Shown here: in pieces, positions 1 through 9,233 of the stretch
How the letters are laid out: each line of letters begins with the position of its first letter
How positions within the stretch are numbered: the stretch's first letter is position 1
From: Roseobacter denitrificans OCh 114
GTDB taxonomy: Bacteria; Pseudomonadota; Alphaproteobacteria; Rhodobacterales; Rhodobacteraceae
Assembly (NCBI RefSeq): GCF_000014045.1
Contig: NC_008209.1
Span: forward strand, 2,627,001-2,691,000
DNA length: 64,000 bases
Reading direction: 5' to 3'
Notes under the pieces: generated by a model
Databases searched by the model: none
What the model was told of the DNA's origin: nothing
The model's input: the letters and a program-made list of their open reading frames with translations, nothing else
Program-made: the position numbers and the translations under genes

Positions 1-420
1 CGCCATCTCAACCTGCAACACCCCTTCGCGGGTTGCGGCGCGATCACTGAAAATTTCGAGGATCAGGCCCGTGCGGTCGAGCAGTTTGACACCCCATGCC
101 TTTTCCAGATTGCGCTGCTGCACGGGGCTTACCGGACCGTCCACCAAAACCAGTTCGATCTCCTCGTCGTGCAGGCTCTTCTTGATTTCGTCGATCTTAC
201 CCGAGCCAAAGAGCATGCCGGCGCGCACGGTTTTCAGCGGCACAATGTCCGCGCCCACCACCTCAAGTTCGGGCAAGGCGCGCGCGAGTGAGACGGCTTC
301 TGCCAGCGCATGTTCGGCCAGTCGGCGATCAGGGTCGGATTTTATTTCAGGATGCAGAACCCAGGCGCGGGTCACACGCGTCTGGATGGTTTCATCAATT
401 TGAAAGGGTGGCTTGCTCAA
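1..420 (-). CDS. hflX: GTPase HflX, N-terminal part (runs off window)
   Basis: This is the N-terminal 140 codons of HflX, a ribosome-associated GTPase involved in rescue or splitting of stalled 70S ribosomes. The visible part is the HflX N-terminal domain: the glycine-rich MLFGSGK stretch, the [14 protein letters not shown] segment and the family signature [19 protein letters not shown]. The G domain lies outside the window. No in-frame ATG lies near the upstream end. The best start is a TTG at 420-418 whose last two bases begin the TGA stop of hfq (TTGA overlap), which implies translational coupling. The hfq-hflX order is conserved in proteobacteria. Confidence 0.93.
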
Positions 421-656
421 GAAGCGTCTTCGCCCTCGTAAAGACTGATGGGCTGGCTCGGCATGATCGTGGAAATGGCATGCTTATACACCAGCTGCGA
501 TTGCCCATCCCGGCGCAACAACACGCAGAAATTGTCAAACCACGTGATCACGCCCTGCAGCTTCACTCCATTGATCAGAAAGATGGTCACAGGAACTTTT
601 GTCTTGCGCACATGGTTCAGGAACGCATCCTGAAGGTTCTGTCTGTCCGACGCCAT
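417..656 (-). CDS. hfq: RNA chaperone Hfq
   Basis: A 79-residue Hfq, the hexameric Sm-like RNA chaperone that helps small RNAs pair with mRNAs. The Sm1 motif ([23 protein letters not shown], read in two parts) and the Sm2-type [10 protein letters not shown] segment near residues 58-67 are both present. The C-terminus is short (ending YEGEDAS), as usual in alphaproteobacteria. The gene is first in an hfq-hflX pair and its TGA stop overlaps the hflX TTG start. In Rhodobacterales Hfq affects small-RNA control of photosynthesis, nitrogen and stress genes, which is family knowledge rather than something seen here. Confidence 0.97.
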
Positions 657-784
657 TGTCTTCCTCGCCTTTATTCTTGCCAGAGCCCGCAGATCGAACT
701 CGTCCCTCGACGTGATTATGAAGCCCCGTTCCCGGAGTTTCCAGCCCTAAAAACAGTCCGTTACGGACCTAACCGTTCAATCGC

Positions 785-2338
785 TCAACTGCGCCATAAA
801 TCCGGCGTCAAAAGCGCGATGATCGCAAGGGTTTCCAAACGCCCCAGAACCATCGCCGCACAGAACACGGATTTCGCATATGGTCCCAGTTCGGCCAGTG
901 AAATCGGCGTTTCCGTGGCAAGGTTCAACAAGGGGCCGGTGGTGGACAGGCCCGCAATGCTGAGCACGAGCGCATCCTCGAAAGCGACGCCGAAAAGGGC
1001 AAACAACAGCGTCAAGGCAGCCATCGTCATGGCAAAAAGCATGAAGAAAATCCATGCGATGAAGGCCCCGTTTCGCTGTAAGCGACGGCTCTCCTTTCCT
1101 GCGCGGCTCACCGAGGAGGGATGCACCAGCCGCTCAAGCTCGCGTTTTCCGTTGAGATAGAGTGCAAAGACGCGCAACAGTTTCACACCGCCTGCGGTCG
1201 TTGCAACCCCGCCCCCCATCAGCGCCAGCCCCATCAGGATCAGACCGGGTGTCTCAAGACCGGACCACGCCTGCGCCTGCGCCCAGTCCGCGCTGGCAAA
1301 ACCGGTCGTCGTCAGAAAGGACATCACCGTGAAAACCGACCCCCAGAGGGCACGTATCGCCAACCAGAAGTCATCTTCGGCGGCCACATCAAAGGCACCG
1401 ATCCAGTGGCGCAAAAACAGCACGAGTGGCACGCCGATCACGATCAGCATGCCAAGGCGGAACTCGGGGTCGGTCTGGATACCGCCCTGCGTGGCCGTCA
1501 CCGTGTCCGAGGAAAACGTCAGCCGCGACAGCGCAAACAGCATGAACAGCAGCATCAGCACCTCGCCCGTGAGCCCCGAGCCACTGCCCTCAAGCCCGCC
1601 GATGGCAGAAATCCCCGACGTTGACATGATCGACATCGCATGCGTCAGCGCGACGAGGGACGGATCCCCGCTGATCAGCAAGAGCACCCAGAGCAGCAGC
1701 GTGAGACTGACGTAAATCGGCACCAGCGCCACCACAATCCGCATCAGTTTCTCGCGCGGGTTGGTCTTGTCGAGCTCGCCAAAACGGCTTTCGCGCTGGC
1801 CGGGTTCCGCTTGGGCCGTGACCTCAAACCCGCCCAGATTGAGCGGTGCAAGAATGGCCGACGCCGCGATCCACATCATCACGCCCCCCATCCAGGCAAC
1901 CTGCGCGCGCCACAAATGAAGCGTGTTGTTCAAGCGGGAGGGGTCATCAAAGACCGTTGCGCCCGTGGTCGTGATCGCACTCACCATCTCGACATAGGCG
2001 TTGAGAAAACGCGTGGTCTGAAGGCTTTCATAAAGCGGCAGAGCCAAAAAGGCAGGCAGAAACACGAATGTCGCGAAAATCGACATGAGGTTTCCGAGCA
2101 CCCCATGTCTGGGCGTGCGCCCGGTCTGGGCAATGACGATCATCGCAAAAATCACAATCCCGAAGAGGCCCGTGTAGAAAAACGCCCGCGAGGTTTCCAA
2201 AGAACGCGTCGCCCCGCTGTGCAGCGCGGGGATGATCATGGAGAACGCGGCCAGACCAAAGATCAGCACAAACAGCTGTTGATCCAGCAGGTAGGCCGAC
2301 AGGGGTTTGCGGGGCGTTTTGTGAGCAGCGCGTGACAT
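785..2338 (-). CDS. trkH: Trk potassium uptake channel TrkH
   Basis: A 517-residue polytopic inner-membrane protein, the ion-conducting subunit of the Trk K+ uptake system. Four selectivity-filter repeats characteristic of the TrkH/KtrB superfamily can be read in order: TTTGATVF, STSGISAIGG, TTTGFASADW and STTGPLLN. Many hydrophobic segments span the whole protein. The gene lies four bases downstream of trkA and is surely cotranscribed with it. Length is slightly above the E. coli protein. About 130 bases separate its stop from the hfq start. Confidence 0.95.
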   Translation of the reverse strand: MSRAAHKTPRKPLSAYLLDQQLFVLIFGLAAFSMIIPALHSGATRSLETSRAFFYTGLFGIVIFAMIVIAQTGRTPRHGVLGNLMSIFATFVFLPAFLALPLYESLQTTRFLNAYVEMVSAITTTGATVFDDPSRLNNTLHLWRAQVAWMGGVMMWIAASAILAPLNLGGFEVTAQAEPGQRESRFGELDKTNPREKLMRIVVALVPIYVSLTLLLWVLLLISGDPSLVALTHAMSIMSTSGISAIGGLEGSGSGLTGEVLMLLFMLFALSRLTFSSDTVTATQGGIQTDPEFRLGMLIVIGVPLVLFLRHWIGAFDVAAEDDFWLAIRALWGSVFTVMSFLTTTGFASADWAQAQAWSGLETPGLILMGLALMGGGVATTAGGVKLLRVFALYLNGKRELERLVHPSSVSRAGKESRRLQRNGAFIAWIFFMLFAMTMAALTLLFALFGVAFEDALVLSIAGLSTTGPLLNLATETPISLAELGPYAKSVFCAAMVLGRLETLAIIALLTPDLWRS

Positions 2339-2342
2339 CGGA

Positions 2343-3719
2343 TCAGAAAAAGTCGATCGAGACTTGCATCAACCGTTCAACTTCGGGCACGTCCTCGGCA
2401 AGGGCAAAGATGGCGACGATATCGCCTTCGTCAATGCGCGTGCTGCCCATGGGGCGGATGATCTTGTCACCCTTGCGCACCGCGCCGACCAGCACACCTT
2501 CGGGAAATTCGATATCTGCAATCCGGCTGCCCGCCAGCGGCGAGGTCGACAGCACCTCGGCTTCGATCACTTCGGCCTCTGCGTCGCCGACCGAATAGAC
2601 CGCGCGCACCCTGCCGTGCCGGATGTGGCGCAGGATGGAGCTGACCGTCGTGGCGCGTGGGTTGATGTAGGCGTCAATGCCCAACGGCCCCATGAGCGGC
2701 ACGAGGGTCGGGTCATTGATCAGCGCGATCACATAGGGGCAGCCCTCCGATTTGGCACGCACACAGGCCAGCATGTTGGTCTTGTCGTCATCGGTGATCG
2801 CCAGCATCGCATCCGCCCGCGCGATGCCCGCCTCCGCCAAGAGCCCTGAATCCAGACCATCGCCATTCAGCACGATGGTACGCTCCAACGCCTCGGCGGC
2901 GCGTTCGGCGCAGTGGCGGTTTTTTTCAATGACCTTGGTGCGCACGCGTTTGGCGCGCTGCTCAAGGGCCTGGGCCACCGCAAGACCAACGTTGCCGCCG
3001 CCCACAAGCACCACGCGTTCCTGCTTTGACTGTTTCTTGCCAAAGATTTCCATCGTTCGCGCAATATCCGCGACGTGGCAAAAGACGTAGCAGTCATCCC
3101 CGACAAAAAGCTGGTCCTTGGCCTCGGGCGCAAACAGGCTGCCTTCGCGCCGCACGCCAACGACCGTTGCGCGCAGCGTCGAAAACAGATCGGTGAGTTG
3201 CCGCAGCGGCGTGTTCACCACCGGGCATTCCTCTTCGATGGTGATGCCCAGCAGATGCGCCTTGCCGTCCATGAAGACTTCGGTGTCAAAGGCCGCTGGC
3301 GCAGACAGACGCTGCAGGGCGGCGGAGGCGACTTCCCTTTCGGGGCTGATCACCACGTCGATCGGCATGTGATCGCGCCTGTAAAGGTCGGAGTATATCG
3401 CCTCCAGATAGGACTGGCTGCGCAGACGCGCGATCTTGCGATTAACGCCGAAAACCGAATGGGCAATCTGGCACGTCACCATGTTGACTTCATCCGAATG
3501 GGTCGCGGCGATGATCATTTCCGCATCTTCCGCCCCGGCACGGGCCAGCACGTCGGGGTAGCTCGCAAAACCTGCGATCCCCTGCACATCCAGCGAATCC
3601 GTTGCGCGCCGCACGAGGTCAGGGTTGCTGTCCACGACGGTCACGTCATTGCGTTCGCCTGAAAGATGCCGCGCGATCTGCCAGCCCACCTGACCGGCAC
3701 CGCAGATGATGACCTTCAT
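2343..3719 (-). CDS. trkA: Trk system regulatory subunit TrkA
   Basis: A 458-residue cytoplasmic peripheral subunit that binds NAD(H) and gates TrkH. It has the full tandem organisation: Rossmann motif GAGQVGWQIA near residue 7, an RCK_C domain, a second Rossmann motif GGGNVGLAVA near residue 240, and a second RCK_C domain ending in FALAEDVPEVERL. The length matches E. coli TrkA. It is first in a two-gene trkA-trkH operon with a 4-base gap. In Rhodobacterales trkA often follows ntrX, but here it is separated from ntrX by two unrelated plus-strand genes. Confidence 0.95.
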   Translation of the reverse strand: MKVIICGAGQVGWQIARHLSGERNDVTVVDSNPDLVRRATDSLDVQGIAGFASYPDVLARAGAEDAEMIIAATHSDEVNMVTCQIAHSVFGVNRKIARLRSQSYLEAIYSDLYRRDHMPIDVVISPEREVASAALQRLSAPAAFDTEVFMDGKAHLLGITIEEECPVVNTPLRQLTDLFSTLRATVVGVRREGSLFAPEAKDQLFVGDDCYVFCHVADIARTMEIFGKKQSKQERVVLVGGGNVGLAVAQALEQRAKRVRTKVIEKNRHCAERAAEALERTIVLNGDGLDSGLLAEAGIARADAMLAITDDDKTNMLACVRAKSEGCPYVIALINDPTLVPLMGPLGIDAYINPRATTVSSILRHIRHGRVRAVYSVGDAEAEVIEAEVLSTSPLAGSRIADIEFPEGVLVGAVRKGDKIIRPMGSTRIDEGDIVAIFALAEDVPEVERLMQVSIDFF

Positions 3720-3823
3720 GTTTACGTGTCCTTCAGGGCATGCCTAAGGCTTTCTGAATGGCAGATGGCCCGCACACGGTCAATTCAATTGTCTTGGGCA
3801 GCCAAAGCGGGCATTTTATCCCC

Positions 3824-4294
3824 ATGGTGTGGTTCAGAATACTGCTGCTCGGCGGCAGCCTGCTTGCGGCCTGCGCCCCGATGGAGCTCTATTATCAAAG
3901 CGGTGGCAGTGTTGCGCGTATGCAGGACAACCTGCTGTCCTGTGAGGTCGCCGCCCTCAGGGACGCACCGGTGGCCTCAGAGATCAGACGCCGCCCGCCG
4001 GTGTTCGTGCCCCCACGACGGTATTGCACGGGCGGGCACTGCTATCATCGCGGCGGGTATTTCGTGGACGGGCAAGTCTACACGGTTGATGTCAATGCCC
4101 GTCTGCGCGGCGATCTGGAAGCGCGATGCATGCGCAACAAGGGCTATACCCCTGTCGAGATCCCGGATTGCCCTGCCCGTCTGGCGCGCGAGATCAGCCC
4201 CACACAGACCGACGTGATGCCGCCCTTGACGCCGGCAAGCTGTGTGATCCGCGACCGCAGCGGCATGTGGCAGATTGTCGAAACCGCGCCATAG
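3824..4294 (+). CDS. Putative lipoprotein
   Basis: A small predicted lipoprotein of about 156 residues. The start at 3824 is chosen because it gives a clean lipoprotein signal: MVWFRILLLGGSLLAAC, with lipobox LAAC and the Cys at residue 17. An upstream in-frame start at 3758 would place 22 polar residues before the signal. The mature part is Cys-rich (a CRTGGHCYHRG-like region, CMRNKGY, CPARL, CVIRDRSG), suggesting disulfides in the periplasm. No domain is recognised. It stands alone, divergent from trkA and upstream of the SnoaL-like gene. Confidence 0.75.
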   Translation: MVWFRILLLGGSLLAACAPMELYYQSGGSVARMQDNLLSCEVAALRDAPVASEIRRRPPVFVPPRRYCTGGHCYHRGGYFVDGQVYTVDVNARLRGDLEARCMRNKGYTPVEIPDCPARLAREISPTQTDVMPPLTPASCVIRDRSGMWQIVETAP

Positions 4295-4347
4295 CTTTTG
4301 TCGCTTTTGGTATGGCGAGTGCCTCGCGCTCTTTCTAAACCAATCAT

Positions 4348-5385
4348 ATGAATGCACTGATTCCCGAAACAGGCCCCGACCTTACCCCCATCAAAGCCGT
4401 CTCTCAGGCCTACGCGGCGTCACTGGACCGTGCGACGCCCGACACGGTGGCCGATGTTCTGACGGCCTATCAATCGGACAGGTGCCACTGGTTCGGCATG
4501 CACCCCTTTCACGAACAAACCGGGCCGCGTGATATCGCCAGGACCTTTTGGGCACCGTTCCTGACGTCCTTTTCGCGCCTGCAACGGCGCGAGGACATCT
4601 TTTTTGCCGGGCTGAACGAAATCGACGGCTTCAAGAGCACCTGGACCGCCTCCATGGGTCATTTTCTGGGGCTGTTCGATGCACCGTTTCTGGGCATTCC
4701 GGCCACGGGCAAGATCGCCATGCTGCGCTATGCGGAGTTCAACCGGGTTGAAAACGGCAAGATCACGCAATCCGCGCTCTTTGTGGATATTTTGCATCTG
4801 ATGGCGCAAGCGGGAATACATCCGCTGAATGCGCCGCAAACGGGCGCGCAACTGGTGCAGCCCGGCCCCCGCACGCATGACGGCCTGGTGATGAAACCAC
4901 AGCCCCATGCGGAATCGCAGAAAACGCTGGCGCGGATCAACAATATGATCGGCTCGATAGATCATGCCAATGCCGCCGCAAAGCCCCCCTCACCGCAGGA
5001 AGAACTGCGCGTGGATTGGCAGGATGACATGGTCTGGTGGGGGCCAACCGGGATCGGCGCGACCTACACGATTGACCGCTACATAAAGCAGCACCAAGGC
5101 CCCTTTCGCCGCGCGATGGAGGGGCGTGTGCTGAACGGCCATCTGTGCCGCATGGCCGAGGGGACATACGGCGGCTTTTTTGGCTGGCCAAACCTCACGC
5201 TGACCAACAGGAACGGTTTCATGGGCGTGCCCGGCAACGACATCCGCGCCGATATGCGCGTGGTCGATATCTACCGGCGCGAGGGCGACAAGCTGGTTGA
5301 GAACTGGGTCTTTATCGACATGCTGCATTTTCTCAAGATGCAAGGTGTCGATGTTCTGGCGCAGATCAACGTCCATAGCGTCTGA
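4348..5385 (+). CDS. Two-domain SnoaL/NTF2-like protein
   Basis: A 345-residue protein that appears to hold two SnoaL-like (NTF2-fold) halves: residues about 10-155 (WFGMHPFHEQTG, then FWAPFLTSF, ending in RYAEFNRVENGKITQS) and about 200-340 (MVWWGPTGIGATYTIDRYI, then DMRVVDIYRREGDKLVENW). Related proteins include polyketide cyclases and uncharacterised ester cyclases, and the true substrate is unknown. There is no signal peptide. The stop codon TGA lies within the left end of a dispersed repeat (copy A). The gene is not obviously in an operon. Confidence 0.7.
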   Translation: MNALIPETGPDLTPIKAVSQAYAASLDRATPDTVADVLTAYQSDRCHWFGMHPFHEQTGPRDIARTFWAPFLTSFSRLQRREDIFFAGLNEIDGFKSTWTASMGHFLGLFDAPFLGIPATGKIAMLRYAEFNRVENGKITQSALFVDILHLMAQAGIHPLNAPQTGAQLVQPGPRTHDGLVMKPQPHAESQKTLARINNMIGSIDHANAAAKPPSPQEELRVDWQDDMVWWGPTGIGATYTIDRYIKQHQGPFRRAMEGRVLNGHLCRMAEGTYGGFFGWPNLTLTNRNGFMGVPGNDIRADMRVVDIYRREGDKLVENWVFIDMLHFLKMQGVDVLAQINVHSV

Positions 5386-5472
5386 CGAAACACATGAAAC
5401 ATCACGTAACGCGTTGAAATCATTGATTTCAGGCAGCGTTGCGTACTTCAGGTTTTTCGCATGACGCTTTAG
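5377..5472 (+). repeat. Dispersed palindromic repeat, copy A
   Basis: About 96 bases, with two related copies at 39338-39444 (reverse orientation) and 59441-59532. The left end (AGCGTCTGACGAAA) and right end (TTTCGCATGACGCTTTA) form imperfect terminal inverted repeats around GCGTC/GACGC. The core holds a perfect 8-base hairpin, TGAAATCA-T-TGATTTCA, followed by GGCAGCGTT, which is identical in all copies. Compared with copy B, a few bases are missing left of the core. The stop codons of the SnoaL-like gene (TGA 5383-5385) and of ntrX (TAA, 5471-5469 on minus) both lie inside the repeat ends. No transposase is present. Confidence 0.8.
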
Positions 5473-6881
5473 CCCACCGCCTCGGCATCCTCATCAATAT
5501 GCGCAACCCGCGTGCCGGATTTGGCCGATGTCACAACGCCGAGCGATTTGAGTTTACGGTGTAGCGCGCTGCGTTCCATCCCGACGAAATTCGCCGTTTT
5601 CGAGATGTTGCCGCCAAAGCGGTTGATCTGCGTCAGCAGGTATTCCCGCTCGAATGCTTCACGCGCTTCGCGCAGGGCAAGCGTAGCGAGGGCACCTGAC
5701 AGGACGATCCCGCTGTCGCTATTGCCGCCTTCCTCGATGCCCGGCAACTCGCGCGCTTCAATCGGCCCGTTGCTGTCGCCGAGGATCAGCACCCGTTCGA
5801 TCAGGTTTTTCAACTGGCGCACGTTGCCCGGCCATTGCATCGTTTGCATCAGCGCGATGGCATCCTCGCTGAGTTCACGCAAGGCCAGACCTTGGGACGC
5901 ATTCATTTCCGCGATGAAAGCCGCTGCCAACTCCGGGATATCCTCGCGGCGGTCTTCCAGCGATGGCACCGCGATCGGCACCACATTCAGCCGGTGATAG
6001 AGTTCCTGACGGAAGGTCCCTGCAGCAATCGCCTGTTCAAGATTGCGACTGGTCGATGAGATCACCCGCAAATCGACGCGCACCGTGTCATTGCCCCCGA
6101 CCCGCTGGAATTGCTGGTCAACCAGCACCCGCAGGATCTTCGACTGCGTGCCCTCGGGCATATCGGCCACTTCATCAAAATAGATGATGCCACCATGCGC
6201 CTCTTCCAGCAGGCCCGGTTCGATACCACGTTCAGATGATTCCCGCCCGAACAGCACCTCTTCCATACGATCCGGCGCAACACCGGCGCAGTTCACCGTC
6301 ACAAAGGGTGCGGAGGCACGGTTGGAATTGGTGTGAATATACCGCGCTGCCAGTTCCTTGCCGCAGCCTGCCGGCCCCGTCAGCATCACGCGTCCATTGG
6401 ATTTCGTGACCTTGTCCAGCTGGCTCACCATGGTGCGGAAGGCCGCAGACGAACCGATCATATCCGCAGCTGACACGTCCCGGCGTTTCAGGCTCTGGTT
6501 TTCCTGGCGCAGACGCGATGTCTCCATCGCCCGGCGGATCACCACGAGTAACTGGTCGATGTTAAAGGGTTTTTCGATGAAATCATACGCCCCCTGTTTG
6601 ATGGCTGCGACCGCGATTTCGATATTGCCATGCCCGGAAATGATCACCACCGGCACATCGGGATTGTCGCGTTTGACCGCCTTGAGAATATCAATCCCAT
6701 CCATGCGGCTGTCTTTCAGCCAGATATCGAGGATGATCAGCGCAGGCGCTTCCGCGTTGATGGCCGACATCGCATCGTCCGAATTTCCGGCGAGCCGGGT
6801 GGCATAGCCTTCGTCAATCAGAATATCCGAGATCAGTTCGCGAATATCGCGTTCATCATCAACAATCAGAATATCACTCAT
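5469..6881 (-). CDS. ntrX: Nitrogen-regulation response regulator NtrX
   Basis: A 470-residue response regulator, partner of NtrY. It has a receiver domain (acidic DDERD near residue 7; LIILDIWLKDSRMDG with the phospho-acceptor Asp near 53), a AAA+ domain with Walker A GPAGCGKE and Walker B IIYFDEVADMP, and a C-terminal Fis-type HTH (ISKTANFVGMERSALHRKL). Between Walker A and B the expected GAFTGA loop is replaced by a sequence reading LFGRESSERGIEPGLLEEA, so it is unlikely to activate sigma-54 polymerase. Its start overlaps the ntrY end by 8 bases. The TAA stop lies within repeat copy A. Confidence 0.95.
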   Translation of the reverse strand: MSDILIVDDERDIRELISDILIDEGYATRLAGNSDDAMSAINAEAPALIILDIWLKDSRMDGIDILKAVKRDNPDVPVVIISGHGNIEIAVAAIKQGAYDFIEKPFNIDQLLVVIRRAMETSRLRQENQSLKRRDVSAADMIGSSAAFRTMVSQLDKVTKSNGRVMLTGPAGCGKELAARYIHTNSNRASAPFVTVNCAGVAPDRMEEVLFGRESSERGIEPGLLEEAHGGIIYFDEVADMPEGTQSKILRVLVDQQFQRVGGNDTVRVDLRVISSTSRNLEQAIAAGTFRQELYHRLNVVPIAVPSLEDRREDIPELAAAFIAEMNASQGLALRELSEDAIALMQTMQWPGNVRQLKNLIERVLILGDSNGPIEARELPGIEEGGNSDSGIVLSGALATLALREAREAFEREYLLTQINRFGGNISKTANFVGMERSALHRKLKSLGVVTSAKSGTRVAHIDEDAEAVG

Positions 6882-9132
6882 GGGTCAGGAGTCCTTCTTG
6901 CGGGAGTGTTTTTTCGGGTTGCGAGGCAACGATGGGCAGCATGATCACCGCCATCGCGCCAACATGGGTATCCGTGCCAAAGGCAGGCGCATCTTCGAGG
7001 GCGAGCGTGCCGCCGTGTTCTTCGATAATCTTTTTCACAATCGGCAGGCCAAGGCCGGTGCCTTCGCTGCGCGTCGTGACATAGGGTTCAAACAGCCGCG
7101 CGCGATCTTCCGGCAGACCGATCCCATTGTCCGCAATGGTGATCGTTGCGCGGTTCTTGCCCGCTTTCAAGGCCACACGGATTGTCGGCGAATAACCCGG
7201 CGGTGCGCTCTTTTCCAACAGGCTTTCAATGGCTTCTCCGGCGTTCTTAATCAGATTTGTCAACGCCTGCGTGATCATCGTCGCATCCAGATCGCTGGGT
7301 ACGACGCTATCGGGCACGTCGCTTTCGAAACGCACGTTGGGCTGGCCGGTTTCCTGCAGCAGCACCGCATCGCGCACGAGGGCAGCCAGATCAATTTCCC
7401 GACGCTCAGGTTCTGGCATGCGGGCAAATTTCGAAAACTCATCCACGATGCGCCGCAGATCACCGGTTTGGCGCACGATCACATCGGTCATCTGTTCAAG
7501 CGCTTCGCTATCCTCTCCGACCCGCGGTGAGAACTTGCGCTTGATGCGCTCTGCAGACAGCTGGATCGGGGTCAGCGGGTTCTTGATTTCATGCGCAATG
7601 CGGCGCGCCACATCCCCCCATGCCGCCATGCGCTGCGCGCTCACCAGATCAGTCACGTCGTCAAAAGCGACCACATACCCCTCAAGCGTCCCATCTTCGG
7701 AGCGGCGGGTCGCCATCCGCACCAACAGGTTTTCAAGACGCCCCTGACGGGTCACTTTCACCTCGCCCTGAACGGTTTCGGTCGGTGAACTCTTGATCGC
7801 GTCAAAGAGGTTGGCAAATTCAGGCACCACCGCGACAAGGGCCAGCGACTGGCGGTCCTCGTGCCAATCCAGCAGACGTTCCGCCGAACGGTTCACGAAT
7901 TTCACGCGCCCGGTTGGGTCCAGTCCCACAACACCAGAGGTCACGGAACTCAGCACGGAATCAAACAGACGGCGGCGGCGTTCGATCTGTTCGGTGTTTT
8001 CCACCAGCGTTTCCCGCTGCAACTTCAACTGCTTGGTCATCTGGTTGAAATAGCGGCTGAGCATCGCGATCTCGTCGTTGCCATCTTCTTCGCGCACCTG
8101 CACGTTCAGATCACCGGCACCGACCCGCTGGGCCGCCCCCGTCAAACGCCCCACCGGGCCCGACAGCCGCTCTGCAAACCACAGGCCCAGCCAGATCGCC
8201 GCCAAGATGAGGATCAGGGCGAAGGCGAGATACAACAGGCCAAATTCAAACAACAGCCGCCCGCGTTCGCTTTCGAGTTGCTGGTAAAGGCGCACTGTTT
8301 CCTGCGTTTCATCCAGCAATGACAGTATCTCACCGTCAACATCACGGCTGACATACAGGAAGCGATCCACAAATGAGGACAGCCGCACAAGCGCGCGGAA
8401 TTCATTGTTCGCCCAATCCTCGATCACCACGACATCCCCGGTGCTGGCCTGCCGCAGCTGGGCCTGCGTCGGGGCCTCGTAGTCAAAGAGATATGAGCGA
8501 TCGCCACGGGCCCGGATATCTGCCGTGCCGTCAATCAGATAGGCCTCGCGCAGGCCCCGCTGAATCTGCCGCTGCCCATCGGCCAGGAGTTCGCTGTCAG
8601 AAATGATAACCCCGCGCTGGCGCGCCTTGTTGATCAATGCGGCCAGCACGCGCGCATCCTCCGCCAGATCGACACGTTGCTCGGCCTCGTAGGCTTGCGC
8701 GGCGGCCAGTGAATTTCCGACAACCTCTCTGACGCGATCTGAAAACCACCCCTCCAGACCGACATTGACGGTCAGCCCCGCAAAGATGGCGACCGTCACC
8801 GTGGGGATCAGCGCAAGCAGCGCAAAAACACCGGTGAGGCGCAAATGCAGCCGGGAACCCGCAGATTTCGCGCGCCGCGCTGCGATCAACCGGCCCACCT
8901 GCGCCAGAACCAATGCCGCAACCACGAGAATATAGACGAGATCGGCCAGCAGGATCAGCCGCAAGCCAAGCGTATTGCCCGCCTGCCCCAAAGGCCCAAG
9001 GATAAGATAGGTCGCCAAAGCCAAAACCGGCCCCAGCACAACAAGGCCAAGCGTTGCAGCGCTGCGCACACGTTTAATGCGACGCAGCCGTCCCAGCTTC
9101 ATCCACAGTGATTTTTCCACAATGGAAACCAC
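6874..9132 (-). CDS. ntrY: Nitrogen-regulation sensor histidine kinase NtrY
   Basis: A 752-residue membrane sensor kinase. N-terminal hydrophobic helices (about residues 22-110) and a further one near 295-315 flank a periplasmic region. A HAMP-like linker (SGPVGRLTGAAQRVGAGDL), a PAS domain (DPTGRVKFVNRSAERLLDW), the H-box HEIKNPLTPIQLSAERI and an HATPase domain (NLIKNAGEAIE, DNGIGLPE, GTGLGLPIVKKI) follow. NtrY-NtrX respond to nitrogen and, in some alphaproteobacteria, to redox or envelope signals. It lies 101 bases downstream of ntrC, a gap large enough for a separate promoter, and overlaps ntrX. Confidence 0.95.
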   Translation of the reverse strand: MVSIVEKSLWMKLGRLRRIKRVRSAATLGLVVLGPVLALATYLILGPLGQAGNTLGLRLILLADLVYILVVAALVLAQVGRLIAARRAKSAGSRLHLRLTGVFALLALIPTVTVAIFAGLTVNVGLEGWFSDRVREVVGNSLAAAQAYEAEQRVDLAEDARVLAALINKARQRGVIISDSELLADGQRQIQRGLREAYLIDGTADIRARGDRSYLFDYEAPTQAQLRQASTGDVVVIEDWANNEFRALVRLSSFVDRFLYVSRDVDGEILSLLDETQETVRLYQQLESERGRLLFEFGLLYLAFALILILAAIWLGLWFAERLSGPVGRLTGAAQRVGAGDLNVQVREEDGNDEIAMLSRYFNQMTKQLKLQRETLVENTEQIERRRRLFDSVLSSVTSGVVGLDPTGRVKFVNRSAERLLDWHEDRQSLALVAVVPEFANLFDAIKSSPTETVQGEVKVTRQGRLENLLVRMATRRSEDGTLEGYVVAFDDVTDLVSAQRMAAWGDVARRIAHEIKNPLTPIQLSAERIKRKFSPRVGEDSEALEQMTDVIVRQTGDLRRIVDEFSKFARMPEPERREIDLAALVRDAVLLQETGQPNVRFESDVPDSVVPSDLDATMITQALTNLIKNAGEAIESLLEKSAPPGYSPTIRVALKAGKNRATITIADNGIGLPEDRARLFEPYVTTRSEGTGLGLPIVKKIIEEHGGTLALEDAPAFGTDTHVGAMAVIMLPIVASQPEKTLPQEGLLTHE

Positions 9133-9233
9133 TCAAGATCCTCGCATATGATGGTGCGCCATGGGCGCGAACCGCTCTATTTTGTGGTCCTGAACAAGGG
9201 GTGTCCCCTGATGGCCACGTTTGTGTGGCAGTT

